Notes: a model not told the origin generated them from the letters alone. A stretch of DNA of 37,835 nt from Pararhodobacter sp. (GCA_020832545.1 JAFIEK010000037.1:1-37835); one strand, 5' to 3'; positions 24,814-34,774 are shown, counted from the stretch's first letter. Translations and numbers: made by a program.

Positions 24814-25992
24814 ATGGCATTTCCTGAGCGGTTTTCGAACCTGCCAGAATACGCATTCCCGCGCCTGCGCGCCCTGATCGATCACCTGCCTGCGGGCGGT
24901 GCGCCCATTGCCATGACCATTGGCGAGCCACGCCACCCGATGCCTGATTTCATGCCTCGCGTTCTGGCTGACGCGGTGGATGGCTTTGCGCGCTACCCGG
25001 CCAATGACGGCACGCCCGCGCTGCTGGATGCGATATCGGGCTGGGTGATGCGGCGCTACGGTGTACATCTGCCGCACGCGCGGCTGATGGTGCTCAATGG
25101 CACGCGCGAGGGGCTGTTCAACGCCGCTCTGGCGCTGTCCCCTGAAGAGAAGCGCGGGCGCAAACCCGTGATCCTGACGCCGAACCCGTTCTATCAGGTC
25201 TATGCCGTGGCGGCGCTCGCCGTGGGGGCAGAGCCGGTCTATGTTCCGGCGACAGTGGCCAGCGGTCATCTGCCTGACTATGCCGCCTTGCCGTCCGCGC
25301 TTCTGGACCGCGTTACCATCGCCTATCTCTGCTCGCCCGCCAATCCGCAGGGGGCGGTGGCCAGCCGCGCGTACTGGGCGGACCTGCTGCGTCTGGCGGA
25401 GAAACACGATTTCCGTATCTTTGCCGATGAATGTTACGCCGAGATATACCGCGACAGCCCGCCGCCCGGCATTCTGGAGGTCGCGCAAGAGATTGGCGCC
25501 GACCCCGAGCGGGTGGTGAGCTTCCATTCGCTGTCCAAGCGTTCCAACCTGCCCGGCCTGCGCTCCGGGTTCGTGGCTGGTGGACCGGCCTCGATCAAGG
25601 CGATCCGCCAGTTGCGCGCCTATGCCGGTGCGCCCCTGCCCGAGCCCCTGCAAGCTGTTGCCGCCGCTGTCTGGGCCGATGAGACCCATGTCAAAGCCAG
25701 CCGCGCGCTCTACCAAACGAAATACGCCATCGCCGACGAGGTGTTCGCCGGGTTTGATGCCTATCAGGCACCGCAGGCGGGGTTCTTTCTTTGGCTGCCA
25801 GTGCCTGACGGCGAGGCCGCCACTGTCAGGCTTTGGCAGGAAACCGGCGTGCGGGTGCTGCCCGGTGCATATCTGTCGCGCGACGTGAACGGCGAAAACC
25901 CCGGCGCGGGCTATATCCGCGCGGCCCTTGTCGCCCCTGAAGATGAAACACTGCGCGGGCTCACGCTTTTGCGCAACTGCCTTTACACCTGA
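24814..25992 (+). CDS. Class I aminotransferase, probably succinyldiaminopimelate type (DapC-like)
   Basis: A 392-residue fold-type I PLP aminotransferase. The Schiff-base lysine is K242 in SLSKRSNLPGLRSG, followed by the phosphate-binding Arg; the PLP-stacking and Asp regions are NPFYQVYAVAA and FADECYAEIY. The N-terminus (MAFPERFSNLPEYAFPRLRALID) and the SLSKRSN spelling resemble N-succinyldiaminopimelate aminotransferases of lysine/peptidoglycan synthesis, although other class I enzymes are close. It lies 12 bases upstream of ftsK and is presumably co-transcribed with it. The ribosome site GAGAGG is acceptable. The family is sure; the substrate is moderately so. Confidence 0.88.
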   Translation: MAFPERFSNLPEYAFPRLRALIDHLPAGGAPIAMTIGEPRHPMPDFMPRVLADAVDGFARYPANDGTPALLDAISGWVMRRYGVHLPHARLMVLNGTREGLFNAALALSPEEKRGRKPVILTPNPFYQVYAVAALAVGAEPVYVPATVASGHLPDYAALPSALLDRVTIAYLCSPANPQGAVASRAYWADLLRLAEKHDFRIFADECYAEIYRDSPPPGILEVAQEIGADPERVVSFHSLSKRSNLPGLRSGFVAGGPASIKAIRQLRAYAGAPLPEPLQAVAAAVWADETHVKASRALYQTKYAIADEVFAGFDAYQAPQAGFFLWLPVPDGEAATVRLWQETGVRVLPGAYLSRDVNGENPGAGYIRAALVAPEDETLRGLTLLRNCLYT

Positions 25993-26004
25993 GCGAGGAT
26001 TACC

Positions 26005-29000
26005 ATGGCCTCTTACCCCAGCCCCCAGCGCCAGCCGCTTCTGGATCACCGTCTGCAGCAGGCCCTCAGCCAGCGCGGCAAGGAGCTGCTGGGCCTCGGG
26101 CTGATCGGCGCGGGTGCTGCAATGGCGTTGATTCTGGGCTCATACTCGCCCGAAGATCCGTCCTGGATGGCCGCCAGCGATGGGCCGGTGAACAACACAC
26201 TGGGCCGCGCCGGGGCCGCCCTCGCCGCGCCGGTGACAATCATCATGGGCATGGCTGGCTGGGGGATTGTGGTGGCGCTGCTGGCGTGGGGGCTGCGGCT
26301 GGTCACCCACCGAGGTGAGGAGAATATTCTTGGCCGCTCGGTATTCGTCCCCATTGCCATCGCCTTGAACGCGGTCTGGCTGGCCACGCTGGTGCCCGGC
26401 GCGGGCTGGGCGTTGGATTTTGGCTTGGGCGGCATGTTCGGCGACACGGTTCTCGGTGCGCTGCTGACAGCAGTTCCCCTGACATCGGCTGCCGGGCTGA
26501 ACATGCTGACGCTCGCCACCTTTGTGACGATGGTCGTTCTATGGCTCTATGTGCTGGGCACATCGTTTCAGGAGCTGCGTCAATTCGGCCGGTTCCTGCT
26601 GACCGGGCTGATCCTGAGCTACATGGGCCTGATCGCCGCCCTTGGTGGCGGGGCGCGCGGCATGGGCGGGTTGGCCCGGATGGCGCATGGGAAGTGGCAG
26701 GACCAGCGCGACGCACGTCTGACTGCTGCACAAGCTGCGGGTATGCGGGCACCGGCGGCCACCGCGTCGCAGGCCGGGTGGTATCATGACCCCCGCCACC
26801 CTGCACCGACAGAACCGCACACGCCGCCCGTTTCGCGCGGTGGCCGTGTGTTGCGGGCCGAGCCCCATATCGCCCCCCCAGTTGCACCCAATGTAGCCGC
26901 ACCCGTATCCCGGCCCGGTGCCGCGCCTGTCGCCTCCCACGTGGCGCCGCACAGGCCGCCGCAGCGGCCTGAACCGGCGGCCAACTGGCATGCACCGATC
27001 CCGCCGCAATCAGCAGCGGCCGCGGCGCCCATGTTCCAGCATCATCCACAGCCTGCCGCGACAGTTGAAAGCTGGGAACCGGCACCGCGCCCCGGTCTTC
27101 TGGCGCGGGTGCTGGGCTTTCGCAGCGGCGAAGCCGCAGGCACCGCAACGCCCCCTGCGCTTTCAGAAGCCGGTTCACCGGGCGACGAGCGGATCAAAAG
27201 CCGCATCAGCGACGTGATCCGCGCCCGGCAGCGCCAGGTTCCCACCATGCGCATCGACCGCGACGCGGCAGCGATGCAGCCACCAATGGCGATGGCAGCG
27301 CATGGCCCGGCCCTGCATCAGCCCCCTGCACCACCGCTGACCGCCCCGCCGCTGACCGCTGCGCAGTATGGCCAGCGCCCGGAGCCGGCCTTGTCAGCGG
27401 CGCAGTCGCTGGCCGGGCCAAGGCCCATTTCCGCGCATCCGACGCCTGCGGCCCCTGCCCGGCATGTCAATCAGGCAGACCTTTACCCTGATTTCGACGA
27501 CGATGACGATGAAGTGGTGTTTGAAGACAACCACCCCCCCGCGCCCCAGCCTGTGCGCACCACATCGGTTCTGAACCGCCGCGTGGTCCAGACCGGACAG
27601 CGCCGCATGCCGCCACCCTCACGCCAGGCTCAGGCTGAGGCCCAGCCGCATCTGAAGTTCGAGGAATCGCGCCCGGTCTACGAACTGCCAGCCCTGTCGC
27701 TTCTGGCCGATCCTTCGCATGTCGAACGCTACACCCTCTCGGATGACGCGCTGGAAGAGAACGCGCGGATGCTGGAATCAGTGCTGGATGACTACGGCGT
27801 GCGCGGCGAAATCGTCTCGGTCCGGCCCGGGCCAGTGGTGACGATGTATGAACTTGAACCTGCCCCGGGCCTCAAGGCCAGCCGGGTCATCGGCCTGGCT
27901 GACGATATCGCGCGCTCGATGTCAGCGCTTTCGGCACGGGTGTCAACCGTGCCGGGGCGCTCGGTCATCGGCATCGAACTGCCCAATGCCACGCGCGAAA
28001 AAGTGGTGTTGCGAGAGATCCTGAGCGCGCGCGATTTTGGCGACAGCCAGATGCGCCTGCCCTTGGCACTGGGCAAGGACATCGGCGGCGAATCCGTCGT
28101 GGCGAATCTGGCAAAGATGCCCCACCTGCTGATCGCCGGGACCACCGGCTCGGGCAAGTCGGTGGCGATCAACACAATGATCCTCTCGCTGCTCTACAAG
28201 CTGTCGCCGCAGGAATGCCGACTGATCATGATCGACCCCAAGATGCTGGAATTGTCGGTCTATGACGGCATCCCGCATCTGCTTTCGCCAGTGGTGACCG
28301 ACCCCAAGAAAGCCGTTGTGGCGCTGAAATGGGTCGTCGGCGAAATGGAAGAGCGCTATCGCAAGATGTCCAAGATGGGCGTGCGCAACATCGAGGGCTT
28401 CAATGGCCGGGTGCGCGAGGCGCTGGCCAAGGGCGAAATGTTCAAGCGCACCGTTCAGACCGGTTTTGACGACGAAACCGGCGATCCGATCTTTGAAACG
28501 GAAGAGTTCGCGCCTGAGTTGCTGCCGTTCATCGTCGTCATCGTCGACGAGATGGCCGACCTGATGATGGTCGCAGGCAAGGAGATCGAAGCCTGCATCC
28601 AGCGACTGGCGCAGATGGCACGGGCCAGCGGCATTCATCTGATCATGGCCACGCAGCGCCCATCGGTCGATGTGATCACCGGCACCATCAAGGCCAACTT
28701 CCCCACCCGGATCAGCTTTCAGGTGACCTCGAAAATCGACAGCCGCACCATTCTGGGCGAGCAGGGGGCCGAGCAGCTTTTGGGTATGGGCGACATGCTC
28801 TACATGGCGGGCGGCGCCAAGATCACCCGTATCCACGGGCCTTTCGTCTCAGACGAAGAGGTTGAGGAGGTGGTGAATCACCTGAAATCCTTCGGCCCTG
28901 CGGAATACATGTCCGGCGTTCTGGAGAGTCAGGATTCTGAGCGCGAGGCCGATATCGATGCGGTGCTGGGGCTGGGCGATTCCGGCGGCGAAGATGCGCT

Positions 29001-29184
29001 CTATGATCAGGCGGTGGCGATCGTGGCAAAGGACCGGAAGTGTTCAACCAGCTACATCCAGCGCAAGCTGGGGATCGGCTACAACAAGGCCGCGCGACTG
29101 GTTGAGCAGATGGAATCAGAGGGCGTGGTCAGCGCCGCCAACCACGTTGGCAAGCGCGAGATACTGGTGCCGGAAAGCCACTGA
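26005..29184 (+). CDS. ftsK: DNA translocase FtsK
   Basis: A 1059-residue septal DNA pump that clears chromosome termini and activates XerCD at dif. The N-terminal domain (to about residue 220) has four or five membrane helices. A Pro/Ala/His/Gln-rich linker (about 240-560) contains an acidic cluster ([13 protein letters not shown], about 496-508). The RecA-like motor has Walker A GTTGSGKS (712-719) and Walker B D848/E849 (IVDEMADLM). The C-terminal gamma winged helix (996-1059) contains [18 protein letters not shown], the part that reads KOPS sequences. A GAGGA ribosome site precedes the ATG. The linker length and composition are normal for this group. It ends at a double hairpin shared with the convergent amidotransferase-like gene. 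Confidence 0.97.
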   Translation: MASYPSPQRQPLLDHRLQQALSQRGKELLGLGLIGAGAAMALILGSYSPEDPSWMAASDGPVNNTLGRAGAALAAPVTIIMGMAGWGIVVALLAWGLRLVTHRGEENILGRSVFVPIAIALNAVWLATLVPGAGWALDFGLGGMFGDTVLGALLTAVPLTSAAGLNMLTLATFVTMVVLWLYVLGTSFQELRQFGRFLLTGLILSYMGLIAALGGGARGMGGLARMAHGKWQDQRDARLTAAQAAGMRAPAATASQAGWYHDPRHPAPTEPHTPPVSRGGRVLRAEPHIAPPVAPNVAAPVSRPGAAPVASHVAPHRPPQRPEPAANWHAPIPPQSAAAAAPMFQHHPQPAATVESWEPAPRPGLLARVLGFRSGEAAGTATPPALSEAGSPGDERIKSRISDVIRARQRQVPTMRIDRDAAAMQPPMAMAAHGPALHQPPAPPLTAPPLTAAQYGQRPEPALSAAQSLAGPRPISAHPTPAAPARHVNQADLYPDFDDDDDEVVFEDNHPPAPQPVRTTSVLNRRVVQTGQRRMPPPSRQAQAEAQPHLKFEESRPVYELPALSLLADPSHVERYTLSDDALEENARMLESVLDDYGVRGEIVSVRPGPVVTMYELEPAPGLKASRVIGLADDIARSMSALSARVSTVPGRSVIGIELPNATREKVVLREILSARDFGDSQMRLPLALGKDIGGESVVANLAKMPHLLIAGTTGSGKSVAINTMILSLLYKLSPQECRLIMIDPKMLELSVYDGIPHLLSPVVTDPKKAVVALKWVVGEMEERYRKMSKMGVRNIEGFNGRVREALAKGEMFKRTVQTGFDDETGDPIFETEEFAPELLPFIVVIVDEMADLMMVAGKEIEACIQRLAQMARASGIHLIMATQRPSVDVITGTIKANFPTRISFQVTSKIDSRTILGEQGAEQLLGMGDMLYMAGGAKITRIHGPFVSDEEVEEVVNHLKSFGPAEYMSGVLESQDSEREADIDAVLGLGDSGGEDALYDQAVAIVAKDRKCSTSYIQRKLGIGYNKAARLVEQMESEGVVSAANHVGKREILVPESH

Positions 29185-29202
29185 GGCCGCGGGGCGCGAA
29201 GA

Positions 29203-29272
29203 CGGCGCAGGGGGGCCAGCCCCCCTCACGGCTGCGCCGCTCACCCCCCGGCGTACTTCTGGCAAGATGAGG
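29203..29272 (-). terminator. Composite intergenic element copy 2, bidirectional hairpins
   Basis: Between the converging ftsK and C26 genes lies, on the minus strand, CATCTTGCCAGAAGTACGCC, GGGGGGTGA, then two nested hairpins: GGCGCAG/CTGCGCC (29203-29239) around AGGGGGGC-CA-GCCCCCCT (29209-29226). The stems are symmetric, so they can stop transcription from either side. It is one of four related elements in the window. Confidence 0.6.
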
Positions 29273-29292
29273 GCGCCGGATTAGGGTGCAGG

Positions 29293-30054
29293 TCAGCCGT
29301 TGCGCGCTGCCCAGTCGCGCACAGCCTCACCAAAGGCAGTGAACAGCGGGCGCGAAACCGGATCGTTGGCGGCGTTCCATTCCGGGTGCCACTGGACGGC
29401 CAGCGAAAAGCCCGGCGCATCCTTGATATAGACAGCCTCGGGCGTGCCGTCGGGCGCGAAACCCTCGATCACGATACGCTCGCCCGGCGTGTTGATGCCT
29501 TGTCCATGCAGCGTGTTGGTCATCACCTCAGCGGCCCCCAGCAGACGGTGATAGACACCACCCTCTGTAAAGCGCACCGAATGGCGCAGGGCGAATTTTT
29601 CTTCCAGTGTACCGTCGGGCGGCATGCGGTGGTTCAACCGGCCCGGCAGATCGCGGATTTCCGGGTGCAGCGTGCCGCCCATCGCCACATTGACCTCCTG
29701 GAACCCGCGACAGACGCCAAAGAACGGCTGCCCGCGCTCGACACAGGCGCGCACCAGCGGCAACACCACAGCATCGCGGCCGCGGTCAAAATCACCATGC
29801 GCGGGGGTCGGCGCCTCGCCATATTCCTCAGGGTGTACATTCGGGCGGCCGCCGGTCAGCAGGAAACCGTCGCAAACCTCCAGCAGCTCCGCGACCGAGA
29901 CATACCGCGGGTCAGCGGGAATCAGAAGCGGCAGGGCGCCCGCCACTTCGGACACCGCCTGACTGTTCATCGTTCCGCCCGCATGGACGGAATACTGGTC
30001 ATTGATCAAATGGCTGTTGCCGATGATCCCGACAACCGGGCGCTTGCGCGGCAT
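29293..30054 (-). CDS. Peptidase C26 / glutamine-amidotransferase-like hydrolase (PuuD-like)
   Basis: A 253-residue class I glutamine-amidotransferase-fold hydrolase resembling gamma-glutamyl-gamma-aminobutyrate hydrolase (PuuD) of putrescine catabolism. The nucleophile is the Cys in FFGVCRGFQEVNV, the partner His-x-Glu is in QWHPEW, and the oxyanion-side motif GFLLTGGRPNVHP is typical. The ATG at 30054 (GGGGAA upstream) is preferred to a TTG seven codons earlier. No other putrescine genes lie nearby, so the exact substrate is open. It is transcribed away from glcG with a 68-base gap and ends at the convergent hairpin element next to ftsK. Confidence 0.88.
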   Translation of the reverse strand: MPRKRPVVGIIGNSHLINDQYSVHAGGTMNSQAVSEVAGALPLLIPADPRYVSVAELLEVCDGFLLTGGRPNVHPEEYGEAPTPAHGDFDRGRDAVVLPLVRACVERGQPFFGVCRGFQEVNVAMGGTLHPEIRDLPGRLNHRMPPDGTLEEKFALRHSVRFTEGGVYHRLLGAAEVMTNTLHGQGINTPGERIVIEGFAPDGTPEAVYIKDAPGFSLAVQWHPEWNAANDPVSRPLFTAFGEAVRDWAARNG

Positions 30055-30122
30055 GGTTTTCCCCGATGGCTTCAAGCCTGTGAGGAATACCTAGCCCGCC
30101 CGACAGCCAAGGTGAAGACCCC

Positions 30123-30548
30123 TCACGCCTCGCCGGTCAATCCGGCAGCCGCAGCGCCTGCCAGCGCCGCCTCAGCATCATTGTCCGAAGTATCACCGGT
30201 CACACCCAGCGCACCGATCACCGCGCCCGCCGCGTCACGCAACAAAACACCGCCCGGCACCGGAACCACCTGCCCGCCGTAAACCCCGTTCACGGCCGCC
30301 ATGAAATACGCCTGCGCCTCAGCCCGCGCCATCTGCGCGCGTCCTGCCATGCCCAGCATCACCGCGCCATAGGCCTTGCCCTGAGCAATCGCAAACCGCC
30401 CCGGCGCGGCACCATCCTCGCGCTCAAAGGCCAGTACATGACCCCCCGCATCCAGCACCACCACCGACAGCGGCTTGAGCCCCATTTCCCGCCCCTTTGC
30501 GCGCGTCGCTGCGATCATCGCCTGCGCCTGCTCCAAAGTCACTGCCAT
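30123..30548 (-). CDS. glcG: GlcG/HbpS-family protein
   Basis: A 141-residue protein of the GlcG/HbpS (heme-binding, PF03928) family. The usual features are SVVVLDAGGHVLAFEREDG near the N-terminus, ARAEAQAYFMAAVNG and the glycine-rich end VPVPGGVLLRDAAGAVIGALGVTGDT. In the glycolate operon of E. coli glcG sits next to glcB; the same pairing occurs here, glcB being upstream on the same strand. Its biochemical role in that pathway is not established. The start has a good AAGGAG site, which forms the end of the conserved CATCTTGCC box (read in reverse) lying directly upstream. Confidence 0.88.
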   Translation of the reverse strand: MAVTLEQAQAMIAATRAKGREMGLKPLSVVVLDAGGHVLAFEREDGAAPGRFAIAQGKAYGAVMLGMAGRAQMARAEAQAYFMAAVNGVYGGQVVPVPGGVLLRDAAGAVIGALGVTGDTSDNDAEAALAGAAAAGLTGEA

Positions 30549-30560
30549 CTCTCAATCTCC

Positions 30561-30656
30561 TTCATCTTGCCAAAAATACGCACGGGTGGTTCTCCAAGGG
30601 GGGCGCGTGCGTCCCCCTTGGACGCAGGAGCGCGAGGGGCGCGCAGCCCCTCGCTC
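30561..30656. terminator. glcB terminator hairpins with composite element copy 3
   Basis: The gap between glcB and glcG (both leftward) holds CGAGGGGC-GCGCA-GCCCCTCG (30633-30653), which follows the glcB stop, then CCAAGGGGG/CCCCCTTGG around GCGCGTGCGT (30594-30621), then the box TCATCTTGCCAAAAATACGC (30562-30581), here immediately before the glcG ribosome site. The two stems fit a strong transcription brake or processing site between the genes. Confidence 0.65.
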
Positions 30657-30660
30657 CCCG

Positions 30661-32805
30661 TTAGCCGGCCCGCGCCGCCTTCAACTCCAGCCGACGCGCA
30701 TGCAACACCGGTTCCGTATAACCCGAGGGCTGCTCGCGCCCCCTGAACACCAGATCGCACGCCGCCCTGAACGCAACTCCGTCAAAACCCGGCGCCATCG
30801 GCACATACGCCACATCACCGGCGTTCTGACGGTCCACCACCGCGGCCATCTTCTTCATCCCGGCCATCACCTGCGACTCGCTCACCACGCCGTGGTGTAG
30901 CCAGTTCGCAAGCGCCTGACTACTGATCCGGCAGGTCGCGCGGTCTTCCATCAGGCCCACATCATTGATGTCCGGCACCTTAGAGCACCCCACCCCATGA
31001 TCGACCCAGCGCACCACATAGCCCAGAATGCCCTGCGCGTTGTTCTCGATCTCGCGGGTCAGTTCCTCGCCGGTCCAGTTGCGGCCTTCGGCCACAGGAA
31101 TGGTCAGCAGATCTTCCAGCGATCCACGCGCGCCACCTTCCAGAATCTCCACCTGACGCGCCAGCACATCGACCTTGTGGTAATGCGTGGCATGCAGAGT
31201 GGCAGCCGTGGGCGAGGGCACCCAGGCGCAGTTCGCGCCCGCCTTTGGGTGGCCGATCTTCTGTTCCATCATATCGGCCATCAGATCCGGCATCGCCCAC
31301 ATGCCCTTGCCGATCTGCGCGCGCCCCTGCAACCCGCAGGCCAGCCCGATATCCACATTGCGGTCCTCATAGGCCTTGATCCAGGCGGCGTTTTTCATCT
31401 CGCCTTTGGGCACCATCGGCCCGGCCTCCATCGCGGTGTGGATCTCGTCGCCGGTGCGGTCCAGAAAACCGGTATTGATGAAGGCCACCCGGTGCTTCGC
31501 CGCGCGGATGCATTCTTTCAGATTGGCCGAGGTCCGGCGCTCCTCATCCATGATGCCCAGCTTGACGGTGTTCTGCGGCAGACCCAGCGCGGCCTCGACG
31601 CGGGTAAAGATTTCATCGGCAAAGGCCACTTCCTCAGGCCCGTGCATCTTGGGCTTCACCACATAGACCGAGCCTGTGATCGAATTGCGCAGGCCGTCAC
31701 TCTTTTGCAGGTCATGCATGGCACAAAGCGTGGTGACCATCGCATCAAGAAGCCCCTCACCTGCCTCGTTACCCTCGCGATCCAGCACAGCCGGGTTTGT
31801 CATCAGATGACCGACATTGCGCACCAGCATCAGCGCGCGGCCCTTCAGCGTGAGCGTGCCACCATCTGCAGCGGTGAAAGACAGGTCCGGGTGCAGACGG
31901 CGGGTGATTGTGCGGCCGCCTTTTTCCAGACTCTCATCCAGATCGCCCTTCATCAGCCCCAACCAGTTGCCCCAGGCCAGAACCTTGTCTTCGGCATCGA
32001 CAGCGGCAATCGAATCCTCGCAGTCCATGATCGAGGACACCGCAGATTCCAGCCGGATATCCGCCACATGCGCCGGGTCAGTCTTGCCGATGGCGTGGGT
32101 GGCATCGATATCGATGATGATATGCAGCCCGTTGTTGCGCAGAACGATGGCCGAAGGCGCATCTGGCGCGCCATTATACCCTACGAACTGTGCAGGTGCT
32201 TTCAGCGCTGGCACAAGCGCGCCATCTTCCACCCGGTATCCGCCGCAATCGGCATGGCCACTTTGTTCAAGCGGCGCAAATTCATCCAGCAGCGCCTTGG
32301 CCATGGCCACCACACGCGCGCCGCGTGCGGCATCAAAAGGGCCGGGCACAGGCACATCGCCCAACGCATCGGTGCCATAGAGCGCGTCATACAGACTGCC
32401 CCAGCGCGCATTCGCGGCATTGAGCGCATAGCGCGCATTCATTACCGGCACCACAAGCTGCGGGCCGGGGACTTGTGCGATTTCGGGGTCCACATTTGCG
32501 GTTTCGATACTGAAATCGGGGCCCTCGGGCAGCAGATAGCCGATTTCACGCAAGAATTCTGTATAGGCGGCGCTGTCATGGGGCTTGCCGCGCCGGGCGA
32601 TATGCCAGTCATCAATCACTTTCTGAAGTGATGCGCGTTTGTCCAGCAAGGCGCGGTTTTTCGGCCCCAGATCATGGATCAACCCCGAGAGAGCGCTCCA
32701 GAAATGGCCTGCCGAAATGCCGGTGCCGGGAAGTGCCTGCCCCTCGATGAATTCCACCATCCGGGGATCAACCTGCAACCCGTCCTTGTTGATGCGCTCT
32801 GCCAT
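30661..32805 (-). CDS. glcB: Malate synthase G
   Basis: A 714-residue malate synthase G, which condenses glyoxylate with acetyl-CoA to malate in the cytoplasm. Characteristic segments are [35 protein letters not shown] (metal/glyoxylate Glu-Asp), [19 protein letters not shown], and near the C-terminus [26 protein letters not shown], carrying the catalytic Asp. The length is that of the monomeric G isoform. The start is the ATG at 32805, six bases after AGGAGG; an ATG at 32811 lies in the ribosome site itself. The promoter region contains an IclR-like palindrome and a second palindrome over the -10 region. The downstream gene is glcG. Confidence 0.97.
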   Translation of the reverse strand: MAERINKDGLQVDPRMVEFIEGQALPGTGISAGHFWSALSGLIHDLGPKNRALLDKRASLQKVIDDWHIARRGKPHDSAAYTEFLREIGYLLPEGPDFSIETANVDPEIAQVPGPQLVVPVMNARYALNAANARWGSLYDALYGTDALGDVPVPGPFDAARGARVVAMAKALLDEFAPLEQSGHADCGGYRVEDGALVPALKAPAQFVGYNGAPDAPSAIVLRNNGLHIIIDIDATHAIGKTDPAHVADIRLESAVSSIMDCEDSIAAVDAEDKVLAWGNWLGLMKGDLDESLEKGGRTITRRLHPDLSFTAADGGTLTLKGRALMLVRNVGHLMTNPAVLDREGNEAGEGLLDAMVTTLCAMHDLQKSDGLRNSITGSVYVVKPKMHGPEEVAFADEIFTRVEAALGLPQNTVKLGIMDEERRTSANLKECIRAAKHRVAFINTGFLDRTGDEIHTAMEAGPMVPKGEMKNAAWIKAYEDRNVDIGLACGLQGRAQIGKGMWAMPDLMADMMEQKIGHPKAGANCAWVPSPTAATLHATHYHKVDVLARQVEILEGGARGSLEDLLTIPVAEGRNWTGEELTREIENNAQGILGYVVRWVDHGVGCSKVPDINDVGLMEDRATCRISSQALANWLHHGVVSESQVMAGMKKMAAVVDRQNAGDVAYVPMAPGFDGVAFRAACDLVFRGREQPSGYTEPVLHARRLELKAARAG

Positions 32806-32853
32806 CTTCATCCTCCTCGAAAGGTCCCTGCGGTCATTCGCGCACAGAGTTAG

Positions 32854-32866
32854 GGAAAAAGTTTCC
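32854..32866 (-). promoter_or_regulatory. IclR-type palindrome upstream of glcB
   Basis: The sequence GGAAA-AAG-TTTCC is a perfect 5-bp palindrome with a 3-base centre, the same architecture as the E. coli IclR operator core (GGAAA-N3-TTTCC) at the glyoxylate-shunt operon. It lies 49-61 bases before the glcB start, downstream of the proposed promoter, a place where a bound repressor could block transcription. Confidence 0.45.
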
Positions 32867-32881
32867 GATAGGCAACAGGAT

Positions 32882-32900
32882 TGGTAAGCTTATTTTACCA
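32882..32900 (-). promoter_or_regulatory. TGGTAA-N7-TTACCA palindrome over the glcB promoter
   Basis: A perfect 6-bp inverted repeat with 7 bases between the arms overlaps a -10-like TAAAAT (32892-32897, minus strand); a TTGATC lies 15 bases upstream as a possible -35. The arm TGGTAA resembles half-sites of FadR/GlcC-type GntR regulators. Binding here would compete with RNA polymerase. Confidence 0.35.
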
Positions 32901-32931
32901 CAAGCCGCGCTTGATCAATTTTCGAGCGGCA

Positions 32932-34425
32932 TCAGAGGTCCAGCATCAACTGAGCGCCGTCGCGGCGAAGGGTGCCGCGTAATGGGGGTTTGCCCTTGCG
33001 GCTGGCGTGTTTGCGGGCCACATGGGCGGCCTGATCTGCAAAACCGGCGGCCTTGCGCTGTGACCAGATTCTTTCGCGGGCGGCGCGGGCCGCCGCGGCA
33101 GGGTCAATCACCGGCTCAGGGTAGCGCGCGCCCAGCAGGTCACGTGCAGCGGGCCATTTCCAGGGTTCGTGCAGAAAGGCATCCGGCACGGGGGCCAGTT
33201 CAGGCAGCCAGCGGCGGATGAAGCGGCCCGCCGGGTCCTGCTCCAGCCCCTGTTTGACGGGGTTATATATGCGGATTGCGTTGATGCCCGTGGTGCCAGA
33301 TTGCATCTGCATCTGACTCCAGTGAATGCCCGGCTCATAATCCGTAAACTGGCGGGCCAAGAACGGACCGGTCACACGCCAATCCAGCCACAGTTGATAG
33401 CTGGCCACCGACACCAGCATCGCCCGCATGCGGAAATTCAGCCAACCAGTGGCATGCAGATAGCGCATACAGGCATCGACAAACGGCAACCCGGTCTCGC
33501 CTCGCTGCCAGGCAGCTAACCGGGCGGCATCAGACGCGGGGCGCAGGTGTTCCATGGCGGGGTGGAGGGCGTGATGCTCAAGCGCCGGTTCATCCTCAAG
33601 CTTCTGCATGAAATGGTCGCGCCAGGCCAGCCGCGCCTCGAAACTGCGCAGGGAGGCGCCCCAGCCGGGTTGCCCGCGCCAACGAGGCTTTGCGGCTTCG
33701 GTGGCCCGAACCACCTCGCGCACCGACAGCGCGCCGAAAGCCAGATAGGGCGACAGCCGTGAACAGCCCCGCTCAGCGCTGAGCGGCGAGGACATTGCGC
33801 CACGATACCCCTGTCCGCGTCGCGCCAGGAAGCTGTCGAGCAGTTGCAGTCCCTGTTCCCGCCCGCCGTTCTGGCGAAAGGCACAGCGATCTTCCGGCAG
33901 CTTCAGCGACCGAGCCGTGGGAATTGCCCCCGAACCCTCTGCCACAGGGGTCAGCGCCGGGGGCGGCCCTGACGGCTGGGCCATGAAAGCATTGCGCCGC
34001 GCCGCCCAACCGTCACGCCCCGGCAGCCGCCGCACCACGCCTGTTTGCGGCAGTTCCAGCCACTCAACCCCCTGCCCGCGCGCCCAGGCCCCGACCCGCC
34101 GGTCGCGCGCGTAGGTCCAGCCATTGCCGGTTTCCTCGTGCGAGATGATACAGGAAAATCCGCTCAGACCCTGCAGACGCGCCAACACCTCGACCGCATC
34201 GCCCACGCGGATCAAAAGCGGCTGACCCAACGCAGCCAGATCGCGGCGAAGATCGGTCAGGCACTCGGCTACAAAGTCCCATTGCCGCGCCGACGCGTCT
34301 GGCTGCGCCCAGAGTTCCGGCTCGACGATGTAGACAGGCAGAACCCGCCCCCGTTCGGCGGCAACGGCAAGGGCCGGGTGATCGGCCACGCGCAAATCGC
34401 GTTTGAACCAGAGCAAGGACAGCAT
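32932..34425 (-). CDS. Cryptochrome/photolyase-family protein, non-canonical active site
   Basis: A 497-residue flavoprotein of the DNA photolyase/cryptochrome superfamily. The N-terminal a/b domain opens with LLWFKRDLRVADHPAL; the C-terminal FAD domain has RLSPYLAFGALSVREV, WRDHFMQKL and INAIRIYNPVKQGLEQDP (the usual FRIFNPxxQ stretch). Where class I photolyases have N-N-G-x-W-Q-W, this protein reads HWSQMQM (369-374), so the substrate-stacking Trp and the flavin-contacting Asn are replaced. This argues against ordinary CPD repair and for a divergent subfamily with (6-4), single-strand or sensory function. The basic C-terminal tail (KHASRKGKPPLRGTLRR) may bind nucleic acid. The ribosome site is weak. 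It is divergent from the 53-codon gene. Confidence 0.9.
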   Translation of the reverse strand: MLSLLWFKRDLRVADHPALAVAAERGRVLPVYIVEPELWAQPDASARQWDFVAECLTDLRRDLAALGQPLLIRVGDAVEVLARLQGLSGFSCIISHEETGNGWTYARDRRVGAWARGQGVEWLELPQTGVVRRLPGRDGWAARRNAFMAQPSGPPPALTPVAEGSGAIPTARSLKLPEDRCAFRQNGGREQGLQLLDSFLARRGQGYRGAMSSPLSAERGCSRLSPYLAFGALSVREVVRATEAAKPRWRGQPGWGASLRSFEARLAWRDHFMQKLEDEPALEHHALHPAMEHLRPASDAARLAAWQRGETGLPFVDACMRYLHATGWLNFRMRAMLVSVASYQLWLDWRVTGPFLARQFTDYEPGIHWSQMQMQSGTTGINAIRIYNPVKQGLEQDPAGRFIRRWLPELAPVPDAFLHEPWKWPAARDLLGARYPEPVIDPAAAARAARERIWSQRKAAGFADQAAHVARKHASRKGKPPLRGTLRRDGAQLMLDL

Positions 34426-34612
34426 GCGATCCAGATATGGCGGCGCGGGGCCAAGTCAAACCCGGCAGATGTTCCCGTTTTACCCCTACCGGACTATCCG
34501 GTCAACCGCGCGCGCAGAATCCGCAAATGGCACCACTGCGCCACAATTTCGCCGTATCGCCCTTGCAGATTAACTATGTCCGGCGCCCCCGGGCCGACCA
34601 ATGGAGACACCG
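34426..34612. promoter_or_regulatory. Divergent gap between photolyase and small-gene starts
   Basis: 187 bases holding the promoters of two divergent genes. I see an AT-rich stretch (TTGCAGATTAACTATG, about 34564-34577) that could include a rightward promoter element, but no convincing hexamer pair or operator. Confidence 0.3.
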
Positions 34613-34774
34613 ATGAAAAGCATGCCTGAAGCGCTGAACAGACTGGGCCAGACGGGAAAGTTTCCGTTCAACCTTTTTGCGAACCATGAGCCTGATCGCT
34701 TCGAAGAGCGGTTGGAGGAGTTGCACAAGTCAGTGCCGAACACCCTGCCCGAAAAGCGGTTCTTCAAACACTGA
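34613..34774 (+). CDS. Small 53-residue hypothetical protein
   Basis: A short gene encoding MKSMPEALNRLGQTGKF... ending LPEKRFFKH. It is polar and charged, with a predicted amphipathic stretch DRFEERLEELHKS and no membrane helix or cysteine. An ATGGAGAC ribosome site lies seven bases upstream, and codons follow the window's GC-rich third-position habit apart from a few Phe codons. Its last 11 bases overlap the 3' end of the convergent mipZ gene. I recognise no family; good codon use and the ribosome site make it likely real. Confidence 0.6.
   Translation: MKSMPEALNRLGQTGKFPFNLFANHEPDRFEERLEELHKSVPNTLPEKRFFKH

Noticed and set aside
24727-26049. 440-codon minus-strand frame opposite the aminotransferase
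   Set aside because: Antisense shadow of a gene with clear PLP-enzyme motifs; no domain recognised.
27000-27700. Low-complexity Pro/Ala/His region as a separate or broken gene
   Set aside because: It is the usual disordered FtsK linker, in frame with both the membrane and motor domains.
30997-32631. 544-codon plus-strand frame opposite glcB
   Set aside because: Antisense shadow; malate synthase G is unmistakable on the other strand.
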